Shown: positions 1 to 7,107 of the stretch, piece by piece | Position numbering within the stretch: the first letter of the stretch is position 1 | Layout: each line of letters begins with the position of its first letter | NCBI RefSeq assembly: GCF_900583165.1 | Contig: NZ_UTKY01000028.1 | Location: 26,118 to 90,117, forward strand | Origin: Pseudomonas viridiflava | GTDB lineage: Bacteria; Pseudomonadota; Gammaproteobacteria; Pseudomonadales; Pseudomonadaceae | Direction: 5' to 3' | DNA: 64,000 nucleotides | Translations under genes and position numbers: made by a program | Notes under the pieces: model-generated | Told to the model about the DNA's origin: nothing | Seen by the model: only the letters and a program-made list of their open reading frames with translations | Databases searched by the model: none

Positions 1-1771
1 CGTAGATCAACGCGGCAAACGGCGTGACTTCGCCGGTTTCCCGGGTGTGCGCGTCTTGCAACGCCCACTCGCCCCAGCCCAGGCTGTAGGACTGGCGACG
101 GTTTTCGTACCAGCTCACGCGGCTGCCCACGATAAACATCAACGGTTCGGCCAGGCGCAGGCGCAGGGTGGCATAGGTGCCGTATTGGGTGGCGGTTTCC
201 TTGACGGTGCTGCCGCGGTACATGTTCGGCCAGAAGGTGTCGTCGGCCGGCTCCGGCAGATGGTGGTTGGGGTCGTAGATACCCTGGCGGGTTGGCAGGT
301 TCTGGATCGCGTACACGTCGTCTTGAGTGCCACGGCTGCCGTTGGCGCCGAGGATCAACTCGTGCTGCAGGCCAAAGGCTTCGAACTTGCCGTCCAGGTA
401 GGCGTCGAGGCCGTAGTCGCGGTGGTCGTAGTCCATCAGTGCGGCATAGGAGAGCGCCGTAGGCGCAGGGTCGCCGTAATTGATGGTGCCTTCGCTGGCG
501 GCGTATTTGGTGTCTTGCAGGTTGCGACTGTGCACGGCGGCGACCTTGAGCTTCCAGTCATCGTTGAGCTGCTGGGTGAGGTCGACGAAGAAGGTGGTGC
601 GTCGGCTTTGCCAGTCGTTCCAGGACTGGCCCAGGCAGGTTGAGCGGCTGAGGTTGGCGCTCTTGCCGTCGGCGTAGCGCGGCAGGCCGCCCCAGCAGGG
701 GGTGGCGTCCACATCTTCGTAGCTGGCGCCAATGCCCAGGGTGGTGTCGGGGCTGAGGTCGACATCCAATGCAGCGTAGAACGCCCGGTCCTTGCGCTTG
801 GCGATGTCCATGTACGAGCCGCGATCCTGCTGGCTCACCGCCGCACGGCCGCGCACAGTGCCGCTTTCGTTGAGTGGGCCGCCGGTTTCGATGTCAGTAC
901 GGTAGTTATCCCAGGTGCCGGCAGACAACGACAAGCTGGTGGTCGGCTTGGCCTGGGGCCGCTTGCGCACGAAGTTCACCGCACCACTGGCGGTGCCGGC
1001 GCCCTTTAGCATGCCAGCCGCGCCCTTGAGCACTTCCACCCGGTCATAGATCGCCATGTTGGCGCTGAAACTGTCGGCCTGGGCGTAGTCCTTGCCCATG
1101 TCCAGCGGTACGCCGTCGTACTGGTACTGGCCGAGCATCTTGAAACCACGGGAGTAGAAATACTTGCCGCCCATGGGGGATTCGTAGGTGGTGATGCCTG
1201 GCGTGCGTTCCATCACGTCGTCGATGGTGGCGACGTTTTGGTCGTCCATCAATTGGCGGGTCATCACGCTCACCGATTGCGGCGTTTCCCGCAGGCTGTG
1301 TTCGCCTTTGCCGATGGTCACCGCGCCGGTGGTGTAGGAACCGGTGCCCTCGGTGGTGGTGCCCAAGCGGTCGCCGGTAATGGTGGTGGCGCCCAGGTTA
1401 AGCGCGCCGGTGTCGGCCACTTGTGGCAGCAGCACCCACGTGCTGTCACCCCCGCGCTGGGCTTGCAGGCCCTGGCCGCGCAGCAGCTGGGCGAGGGCTT
1501 GCTCGCGGTCAAGGCTGCCACTCAGGCCCGGGCTGCTCTTGCCGGCGACGCTGTTGGCGTCGTACGACAGGCTGACGCCGGCCTGGCGGGCAAACTGGTC
1601 AAGGGCGCTGGCCAGGGAGCCTGGGCTGATGTGCCAGTCGCGGGCTTGGGTATCACTGGCTGGGTCGGCCATCACGGCCAGGGGCAGGGCGCCGCCGCTC
1701 AGGCAGGCGCCAAGCAGGGCGGCCTGCACCGCGCGCTTGAGGGGGGAACGGGGGGAAGGGAACGCTTGCAT
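1..1771 (-). CDS. TonB-dependent siderophore receptor, 3' end cut by window edge
   Basis: Outer-membrane receptor for a ferric siderophore, driven by TonB. It reads from an ATG at 1771 towards position 1 without reaching its stop, so about 590 codons are present. A signal peptide (about residues 1-35, with an AAL-GACLSGGALPLAVMA core) is followed by an STN domain (WHISPGSLASALDQFARQAG onward, about 43-110) used for signalling to FecR. A plug domain follows, with RETPQSVSVMTRQLMDD and GAAGMLKGAGTASGAVNFVRKRP, typical of the FpvA/FhuE/ferrichrome group. The beta barrel starts at about residue 270. The STN domain and the adjacent fecR and sigma genes show a cell-surface signalling receptor. The ligand cannot be read from the sequence. 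Confidence 0.9.
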   Translation of the reverse strand, partial: MQAFPSPRSPLKRAVQAALLGACLSGGALPLAVMADPASDTQARDWHISPGSLASALDQFARQAGVSLSYDANSVAGKSSPGLSGSLDREQALAQLLRGQGLQAQRGGDSTWVLLPQVADTGALNLGATTITGDRLGTTTEGTGSYTTGAVTIGKGEHSLRETPQSVSVMTRQLMDDQNVATIDDVMERTPGITTYESPMGGKYFYSRGFKMLGQYQYDGVPLDMGKDYAQADSFSANMAIYDRVEVLKGAAGMLKGAGTASGAVNFVRKRPQAKPTTSLSLSAGTWDNYRTDIETGGPLNESGTVRGRAAVSQQDRGSYMDIAKRKDRAFYAALDVDLSPDTTLGIGASYEDVDATPCWGGLPRYADGKSANLSRSTCLGQSWNDWQSRRTTFFVDLTQQLNDDWKLKVAAVHSRNLQDTKYAASEGTINYGDPAPTALSYAALMDYDHRDYGLDAYLDGKFEAFGLQHELILGANGSRGTQDDVYAIQNLPTRQGIYDPNHHLPEPADDTFWPNMYRGSTVKETATQYGTYATLRLRLAEPLMFIVGSRVSWYENRRQSYSLGWGEWALQDAHTRETGEVTPFAALIY

Positions 1772-1843
1772 GACCGCGGGATGCTCCTGAAGGAAGTGAA
1801 CAGAACGGCCTGTTGATCGACCTTTCCTTACAGGTCGAGCGGC

Positions 1844-1862
1844 AATGAGAATTCACCTCATT
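1844..1862. promoter_or_regulatory. Inverted repeat upstream of the TonB receptor
   Basis: Arms AATGAG and CTCATT with a 7-base spacer lie in the 105-base gap between fecR and the receptor gene. An AT-rich stretch follows on the fecR side. It could be a Fur-type operator or part of the sigma-dependent receptor promoter. No function is shown by sequence alone. Confidence 0.35.
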
Positions 1863-1876
1863 TATTTTCGATTTAT

Positions 1877-2827
1877 TTAAACCCTGGGTGTGACGGTGAC
1901 CCAATAGCGGCTGCGGTAGGTGATGTCGACGTTGAGCGCTTGCGCCACCAGGCCCAGTACCTGATCGGTATCGTCCAGTTGATAGGTGCCCGACACCCGC
2001 AGCCCGGCGACCGCTTCACTGCAACGCAGCAGGCCGTTGCGGTAGCGACCCAGCTCGGCGAGGAAGTCATCCAGGCGCATGTTGTGGGCGCTGATCACGC
2101 CGTCGCTCCAGGCCCAAGGGTCCAGGCCGTTGGCGAGGGCGGGGCGGATGCCGCTGCGCTCGAACAGGACCTGCTCACCAGGCTTGATCAACTGGCGTGC
2201 GGTGGCATCTTGTCGGTCGGTAAACAGCGCCACCGTGCCATTTTGTACGGCCAGCATTGTGCCCTGGGTTTCTTCGCGTACCAGCAGGCGTGCGCTCAAG
2301 GTGTGTAAATAACCGTCGCGGGTCTGAACCCAGAAAGGGCGACTGTCGGCGCCGGTATTGACCAGTATTTCACCTTGGCGCAGGTGCACCAGGCGTCGCT
2401 CGGCGTTGAACGCTGTGTCGAAGGCACTGGCGCTATTGAGTTGGATCTTGCTGGCGTCATTGAGCGCCACCCAGCGTCGTTCACCGGTGACGGTGCGGTA
2501 GTCGGCCATCATGGCGGGCAGGGGCGTGTAGTCGCGGCCCCACCATGCCAGGCCTGCGGCACCGGCAACCAGCCCGAGCAGTTTCAGGCTTTCACGGCGA
2601 CCGATGCGTTGCCGCGCGCCGTTCAAGGCATGGCGCCCGACCTGAGCCGGCAAGTGGTTGAAATCATCATTCATGGTCGCCACTCGCTGCCACACCTGCT
2701 GGTGCTCAGCGCTGGACTGCAGCCAGCGTTCAAATGCGGCAGTGCTGGCATCGTCGGCCACGTTGAAGCGCAGCTTGATCATCCACTCAATGGCCTGGTC
2801 CACCAGGCGCGGATCAGCATTCGGCAT
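1877..2827 (-). CDS. FecR-family anti-sigma factor
   Basis: Inner-membrane sigma regulator of 316 residues that links receptor occupancy to the ECF sigma factor. The N-terminal cytoplasmic part (DPRLVDQAIEWMIKLRFN) has the usual FecR opening (DUF4880-like). A single membrane segment lies at about 78-97 (LKLLGLVAGAAGLAWW). The periplasmic FecR domain follows (YRTVTGERRWVALNDASKIQ... LVHLRQGEILVNTG), then a C-terminal STN-interacting part ending in DITYRSRYWVTVTPRV. The start overlaps the end of the sigma gene by 14 bases, so the two are translationally coupled. The receptor gene starts 105 bases downstream. Confidence 0.9.
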   Translation of the reverse strand: MPNADPRLVDQAIEWMIKLRFNVADDASTAAFERWLQSSAEHQQVWQRVATMNDDFNHLPAQVGRHALNGARQRIGRRESLKLLGLVAGAAGLAWWGRDYTPLPAMMADYRTVTGERRWVALNDASKIQLNSASAFDTAFNAERRLVHLRQGEILVNTGADSRPFWVQTRDGYLHTLSARLLVREETQGTMLAVQNGTVALFTDRQDATARQLIKPGEQVLFERSGIRPALANGLDPWAWSDGVISAHNMRLDDFLAELGRYRNGLLRCSEAVAGLRVSGTYQLDDTDQVLGLVAQALNVDITYRSRYWVTVTPRV

Positions 2828-3335
2828 AACGCAACCGATAGCAGGCGTGCAGTGCTTTGGACAGGTCGCGCTCCACCGTGGCTTTGGACACCCCCAGGCG
2901 CAGGGCGATCTGCGCGCAGGTCAGGCCATCCAGCTGCGCCAGCAGAAAGGCTTCGCGCACCCGTGGCTTGAGTTGGTCGAGCAGGCGGTCGATGCGCTCC
3001 AGGCTGTCGAGGATCAGCAGCCGGGTTTCCTCCGACGGCACCTCGACCTGCGGGAAGTGCGCAAGGCTGTCGAGGTAGGCGCGCTCCAGTTCACGGCGAC
3101 GGTACTGATCAATCATCAGACTGCGGGCGATGCTGCTCAGGTAGGCCCGAGGTTGTAAAAGACGCTGCTGCTTGCGCGCATTGAGCAGGCGCACAAAGGT
3201 TTCTTGCGCAAGGTCAGCGGCATGCTCGCGGCACCCAGTGCGCCGGCTCAACCACCCGCGCAGCCAAGCGTGGTGGGCATGGTAAAGCTGGCCGATGGCG
3301 GTATGGTCCAGTGGGTGATCGCTCGACATGGGCAT
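2814..3335 (-). CDS. ECF sigma factor, FecI type
   Basis: A 173-residue extracytoplasmic-function sigma factor that probably transcribes the downstream receptor gene. Region 2 is at about 17-80 (HAADLAQETFVRLL, then PRAYLSSIARSLMIDQYRR). Region 4 is at about 110-165 (LKPRVREAFLLAQLDGLTCAQIALRLGVSKATVERDLSKAL), with the helix-turn-helix used for -35 recognition. Two ATGs lie two codons apart (3335 and 3329). AGGA upstream is better spaced for the second, so the protein may start MSSD. A good Fur-box match lies about 20 bases upstream, consistent with iron repression. Confidence 0.92.
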   Translation of the reverse strand: MPMSSDHPLDHTAIGQLYHAHHAWLRGWLSRRTGCREHAADLAQETFVRLLNARKQQRLLQPRAYLSSIARSLMIDQYRRRELERAYLDSLAHFPQVEVPSEETRLLILDSLERIDRLLDQLKPRVREAFLLAQLDGLTCAQIALRLGVSKATVERDLSKALHACYRLRYAEC

Positions 3336-3356
3336 CCTGGCGCAACAGTCTTAATT

Positions 3357-3375
3357 GATAATGTTTCGCATTCTA
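3357..3375. promoter_or_regulatory. Probable Fur box upstream of the sigma gene
   Basis: GATAATGTTTCGCATTCTA matches the classical 19-base Fur consensus GATAATGATAATCATTATC at 13 positions, including all of the first seven. It lies just upstream of the minus-strand sigma gene. Iron repression of this gene is the usual arrangement. Confidence 0.6.
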
Positions 3376-3489
3376 GACGTTGGCTGTGGCAATGGGCAAT
3401 TACCGGCGAGCAATGTATCCAGCACAATTTTTTGTTCGTCCCGCAGACGCTGATTAATCTGCAGGCTTTTCCCGGTGGAGCGCTCGAAC

Positions 3490-4119
3490 ATGGTCGACCT
3501 TGCAACCCTGGCGGTTTTTTCCGGTGCTGTGTTGCTGTTGCTGCTATCGCCGGGGCCGAACATGGCCTTTGTAATCAGCCAGGGCGTGACTTATGGCTGG
3601 CGAGGTGGGCTTGCATCCGCCTTGGGCATCGCCGTGGCCGACCTGTTGTTGACCGTATTGACCGCCACAGGAGTGACAGCGCTGGTCGCCAGTTGGCCGC
3701 CGTCCTTTGACCTGATCCGGTATGCAGGGGTGGTCTATTTGCTGTGGCTGGTGTTCAAGACTTTGCAGAAGAAACCGGGGCTGGACACGGCCGGCGTCAA
3801 CCGTGTGCCTTTGGCGCGGGTGTTCCTGCAAGCCATGTTCAACAGCCTGCTCAACCCTAAGGCGTTGCTGTTCTTTGTGGTGTTCTTGCCGCAGTTCGTA
3901 AGGCCGCAGGCCGGTTCCATTGCCGTGCAGCTGATGGTGCTCGGCGGTGTCCTGACGCTGATCGCAGCCCTGTTTCATGGCGTGCTGGGGTGTTTTGGCG
4001 GTGCGTTGAGCCGGTTCTTTGCCCGACGCTCGAACAGTGCCTGGCTACAGAAGTGGGGGCTGGCGACAGTGTTGACGGTGTTGGCCGTACGATTGGCGCT
4101 GATGTCGCGTCCAGGCTGA
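3490..4119 (+). CDS. LysE/RhtB-family amino-acid exporter
   Basis: Inner-membrane exporter of amino acids or related compounds, 209 residues and about six membrane segments. The family signature SPGPNM is at about residues 21-26, followed by GWRGGLASALGIAVADLLL. NPKALLFFVVFLPQFV in the middle is also typical. The ATG at 3490 is preferred over an upstream in-frame GTG at 3475 because GGTGGAG sits 8-9 bases before it. The gene is divergent from the iron-sigma operon. Substrate unknown: RhtB, ArgO and cysteine/homoserine exporters all fit. Confidence 0.88.
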   Translation: MVDLATLAVFSGAVLLLLLSPGPNMAFVISQGVTYGWRGGLASALGIAVADLLLTVLTATGVTALVASWPPSFDLIRYAGVVYLLWLVFKTLQKKPGLDTAGVNRVPLARVFLQAMFNSLLNPKALLFFVVFLPQFVRPQAGSIAVQLMVLGGVLTLIAALFHGVLGCFGGALSRFFARRSNSAWLQKWGLATVLTVLAVRLALMSRPG

Positions 4120-4153
4120 CCGTGGGGGAACTGTGCCAAGCCCGCAATCCCCT

Positions 4154-4243
4154 GTGGGAGCGGGCTTGCCCGCGAAGGCGGCGTGTCAGTCGGTAGAAAT
4201 GCTGGCTGACCCACAGCTTTCGCAGGCAAGCCAGCTCCCACCT
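4154..4243. repeat. REP-type palindrome pair
   Basis: TGTGGGAGCGGGCTTGCCCG and an imperfect inverted copy ending in CCAGCTCCCAC flank about 45 bases containing GTGTCAGTC. This is the Pseudomonas REP-doublet arrangement, and it recurs at 40561, 51723 and 61595. It sits between convergent genes. Confidence 0.75.
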
Positions 4244-4292
4244 GGGTTTTGTGTCAGGCCTGGAAACTGAGTGCACCACCAGACCCCTGTGG

Positions 4293-4976
4293 TCAGCCCA
4301 GGCGTGCCGCTGCCCGAGCGACGATTTCGCCGCGGGTCTTGCGCGATTCTGCGGTGCGTTTGCGCGCTTCTTCCAGCACATGCAGCGGTGCGGTCTGCGG
4401 GCTGCCGGAGTCGAATGGCGGCGCCGGCGCGTATTCGATCTGCAACTGCACCAACTGGGCCGCCGCTTCGCTGTACAACTCCGCCGCCAGGCTCAGGGCA
4501 AAGTCGATACCGGCCGTAATGCCGCCACCGGTCAACAGGTTACCGTCACGCACCACACGGTCCTGCACCGGGATCGCGCCGAGCGGGGCGAGCATGTCGT
4601 GGTAGGCCCAGTGGGTCGTCGCCTTGCGCCCGCGCAGCAAGCCTGCCGCGCCCAGCACCAGTGAACCGGTGCACACCGAGGTGACGTAGCGTGCGGTTTC
4701 AGCCTGCAGCGTGAGGAAGTCCAGGGTCTGCGGGTCTTCCATCAACGCACCCACGCCAGAACCGCCGGGTACGCAGATCACGTCCAACGCAGGGCAGTCG
4801 GCATAGGTCATGGTCGGGGTGAACACCAGCCCGGTGCTGGAGGTGACCGGTTCCAGGTCTTTCCACACCAAGTGCAATTTCACGTCCGGCAGCGAGCCCA
4901 GTACGTCGTAGGGGCCGGTCAGGTCCAGTTGCTGGATACCAGGGAACAACACAAAGCCGATCTGCAAGGTCACCAA
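4293..4976 (-). CDS. inhA: Isonitrile hydratase (DJ-1/PfpI family)
   Basis: Cytoplasmic enzyme hydrating isonitriles to N-substituted formamides; 227 residues, the size of the P. putida InhA protein. The DJ-1/PfpI fold is clear: FVLFPGIQQLDLTGPYDVLG, DVICVPGGSGVG, then the nucleophile elbow TSVCTGSLVLGAAG with Cys102. Asp18 in LDLTGP matches the second residue needed for InhA activity. GRKATTHWAYHDML and GGGITAGIDFAL complete the family pattern. It is transcribed away from a GlxA-type regulator gene that starts 87 bases away, so that regulator may control it. Activity on isonitriles is inferred from close family resemblance. Confidence 0.85.
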   Translation of the reverse strand: MVTLQIGFVLFPGIQQLDLTGPYDVLGSLPDVKLHLVWKDLEPVTSSTGLVFTPTMTYADCPALDVICVPGGSGVGALMEDPQTLDFLTLQAETARYVTSVCTGSLVLGAAGLLRGRKATTHWAYHDMLAPLGAIPVQDRVVRDGNLLTGGGITAGIDFALSLAAELYSEAAAQLVQLQIEYAPAPPFDSGSPQTAPLHVLEEARKRTAESRKTRGEIVARAAARLG

Positions 4977-5063
4977 TAGCGCTCCGATAAAGGGGTGGAC
5001 GGCGTCACTCTAGAGGCCTAGGCTTTGGCGAATACGCCATTGAACCCACAAATCACGCCAATC

Positions 5064-6056
5064 ATGCCCAGAATCGTCCACGTCCTCGCTTTCGATAACG
5101 CCCAGGTGCTCGACGTAACTGGGCCGCTGCAGGTGTTTGCTTCCACCAACGACTTGGCGCGCCAGCGTGGTGAGCCGTTGCCGTATGCCGTCTCGGTCAT
5201 CGCCGCACAAGCGGAGCCGGTGATGACCTCGGCGGGCCTGGCGCTGTTGGCCGAGCCGCTGCCAGCCGCCGACACGCCGTGCGACACCTTGGTGATCGCT
5301 GGCGGCTGGGGTGTATACGGCGCCGCCGAAGACCTGGCCTTGGTGGAGTGGGTGCGTGAAAAAGCCCGACACACCCGACGCATGACGTCAGTGTGCACCG
5401 GCGCTTTTTTGCTCGCCGCCAGCGGCATGCTCGACGGCCGCCGGGTGGCCACTCACTGGACGCGCTGCGAAGAATTGGCGCGCAAGTTCCCCTCGCTGAC
5501 GGTGGAGGCCAACCCGATCTTTATCCAGCAAGGCAGCGTATGGACTTCAGCCGGGGTCACCGCCGGTATCGACCTGTGCCTGGCCTTGGTGGAAGAAGAC
5601 CTCGGTAGCGCCGTGGCCCTGGAAGTGGCGCGGCACCTGGTGGTGTTTCTCAAGCGCCCCGGCGGCCAGTCGCAATTCAGCGTGACCCTGTCGCTGCAAC
5701 AGGGCGACAGCCGCTTCACCGAGCTGCATGCCTGGATCGCCGAACACCTGACGTTGGATTTGAATATTGCGACCCTGGCCGCTCAGGCCGGCATGAGCGA
5801 ACGCAGTTTTGTACGCCACTACCGCGCCGAAACCGGCCAGACGCCCGCGCGTGCCGTTGAACTGATCCGCGTCGAAACAGCGCGGCGGCAATTGGCTGAC
5901 AGCAACGCCTCGATCAAACGCATCGCCGTGCAGTGCGGTTTTGGCTGTGAAGAAACCTTGCGTCGCAGCTTTCTGCGCGCCTTGTCGGTAACGCCCCAGG
6001 CCTACCGCGAACGCTTTTCACCGAGCAATTCCAGCAGCGCATCCAGTGTGGCTTGA
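5064..6056 (+). CDS. GlxA-type transcriptional regulator (PfpI domain + AraC HTH)
   Basis: A 330-residue regulator with an N-terminal DJ-1/PfpI-like sensor (about 1-190: HVLAFDNAQVLDVTGPLQVF, VCTGAFLLAASGMLDGRRVA) and a C-terminal AraC-type DNA-binding domain (about 220-320: LDLNIATLAAQAGMSERSFVRHYR, IKRIAVQCGFGCEETLRRSF). The ATG at 5064 is chosen; an in-frame TTG at 5025 would add 13 residues with no family support. It is divergent from the isonitrile hydratase gene, which has the same fold, so regulation of that gene is likely. Its 3' end overlaps the convergent hydrolase gene by 55 bases. Confidence 0.9.
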   Translation: MPRIVHVLAFDNAQVLDVTGPLQVFASTNDLARQRGEPLPYAVSVIAAQAEPVMTSAGLALLAEPLPAADTPCDTLVIAGGWGVYGAAEDLALVEWVREKARHTRRMTSVCTGAFLLAASGMLDGRRVATHWTRCEELARKFPSLTVEANPIFIQQGSVWTSAGVTAGIDLCLALVEEDLGSAVALEVARHLVVFLKRPGGQSQFSVTLSLQQGDSRFTELHAWIAEHLTLDLNIATLAAQAGMSERSFVRHYRAETGQTPARAVELIRVETARRQLADSNASIKRIAVQCGFGCEETLRRSFLRALSVTPQAYRERFSPSNSSSASSVA

Positions 6057-6916
6057 GGTGCTTCCTGAGGGATATTGTGGCCGACGCCGGGCAACACCTG
6101 GCGTCGATAGAAACCGCTGAATTGCCCTATATCATCATCTTCCTCGGCGGGCGGGCCCACCCCATCATCGGCGCCACACAGTGAAATGCTCGGCACCGAA
6201 ATCGGCGGTTGCAGCGCCAAAGCCTGCTCAATGGCTTCCAGCGCAGGGTCGCCTGGCGCGTACATAAAGCGGTGGCGATAAGAGTGAATCACCACGTCGA
6301 CAAAGTCCGGGTTATCGAATGACGGCGCCGTTTGCCCAAACAGTCCCGGCCCCTCAGCCCATGACGGCGACCACAGTGACCATAACAACTCACATAACCC
6401 ACGGCGATTGGCGGTCAAACCGTCCACGCCGCGTTGGGTATGAAAGTAATACTGGTACCACAAGCGATGCTCCGTCTCGGGCGCCCGAGGTTTCAGCGAC
6501 TTGGCGATATCCTGGATGTTGTAGCCGTCTCCCGTCACCAACCCAAGCACCCGCTGCGGCCACAGCGCCGCGACGATACACGCCGCGCGCCCGCCCCAGT
6601 CATACCCGGCCAGCGTTGCCTGGGGGATCGACAGCGCATTCATGAAGTCAAGCAAGTCCTTGGCCAACGCCGCCTGCTGCCCCGAGCGCATCACCTGCGC
6701 GTTGATAAACCGCGTCGGGCCATAACCGCGCAGGTACGGCACCAACACCCGATAGCCGTGCTCGGCAAGCACCGGCGCAATCGCGTCGTAACCACGCGGG
6801 TCGTAGGGGAAACCGTGCAGCAGGATCACGGGCGCTCCGTCGCCGGGGCCGTGGGCTTCATACGCCACGTCGAGCATGGAGGTGCGTACGTAGAGCAGCG
6901 GAGCGGTTGTGGTCAT
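6002..6916 (-). CDS. Alpha/beta hydrolase, epoxide hydrolase/haloalkane dehalogenase type
   Basis: A 304-residue hydrolase. The oxyanion motif is HGFPYDPRGYDAIAPVLAEH and the nucleophile elbow is GYDWGGRAA. The nucleophile position holds Asp rather than Ser, as in epoxide hydrolases and haloalkane dehalogenases. The general-base His is in LPGVGHNIPQEAP near the C-terminus. The ATG at 6916 is chosen; 49 upstream in-frame codons cover a REP-rich intergenic area and are not coding-like. The 3' end overlaps the convergent GlxA-type gene by 55 bases, coding on both strands there. The physiological substrate is unknown. Confidence 0.85.
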   Translation of the reverse strand: MTTTAPLLYVRTSMLDVAYEAHGPGDGAPVILLHGFPYDPRGYDAIAPVLAEHGYRVLVPYLRGYGPTRFINAQVMRSGQQAALAKDLLDFMNALSIPQATLAGYDWGGRAACIVAALWPQRVLGLVTGDGYNIQDIAKSLKPRAPETEHRLWYQYYFHTQRGVDGLTANRRGLCELLWSLWSPSWAEGPGLFGQTAPSFDNPDFVDVVIHSYRHRFMYAPGDPALEAIEQALALQPPISVPSISLCGADDGVGPPAEEDDDIGQFSGFYRRQVLPGVGHNIPQEAPQATLDALLELLGEKRSR

Positions 6917-6997
6917 GGGAGGGCTTATTGGCTGGCCAGAGGTGTGGAAAACTCTAGACGATTGTGAGGACTGGCATGGGCTTCCTGTTTGATTACT

Positions 6998-7092
6998 TGT
7001 GGCGAGGGAGCTTGCTCCCGTTGGGCTGCGCAGCGGCCCCAAAAAAGCGGGAGCGCTGCGCACTCAAGCGTAAGCAAGCTCGCTTGCCACAG
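6998..7092. repeat. Intergenic palindromic repeat
   Basis: TGTGGCGAGGGAGCTTGCTCCC at the left is mirrored by GCAAGCTCGCTTGCCACA at the right. A GGGCTGCGCAGCGGCCCC hairpin lies between them. This is the second common intergenic repeat type of fluorescent pseudomonads. Confidence 0.6.
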
Positions 7093-7107
7093 GTTGCTCT
7101 GCTTGTT

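Noticed and set aside
47..1816. Plus-strand frames in the first 1.8 kb
   Set aside because: Shadows of the truncated TonB receptor on minus, whose signal peptide, STN and plug motifs are clear.
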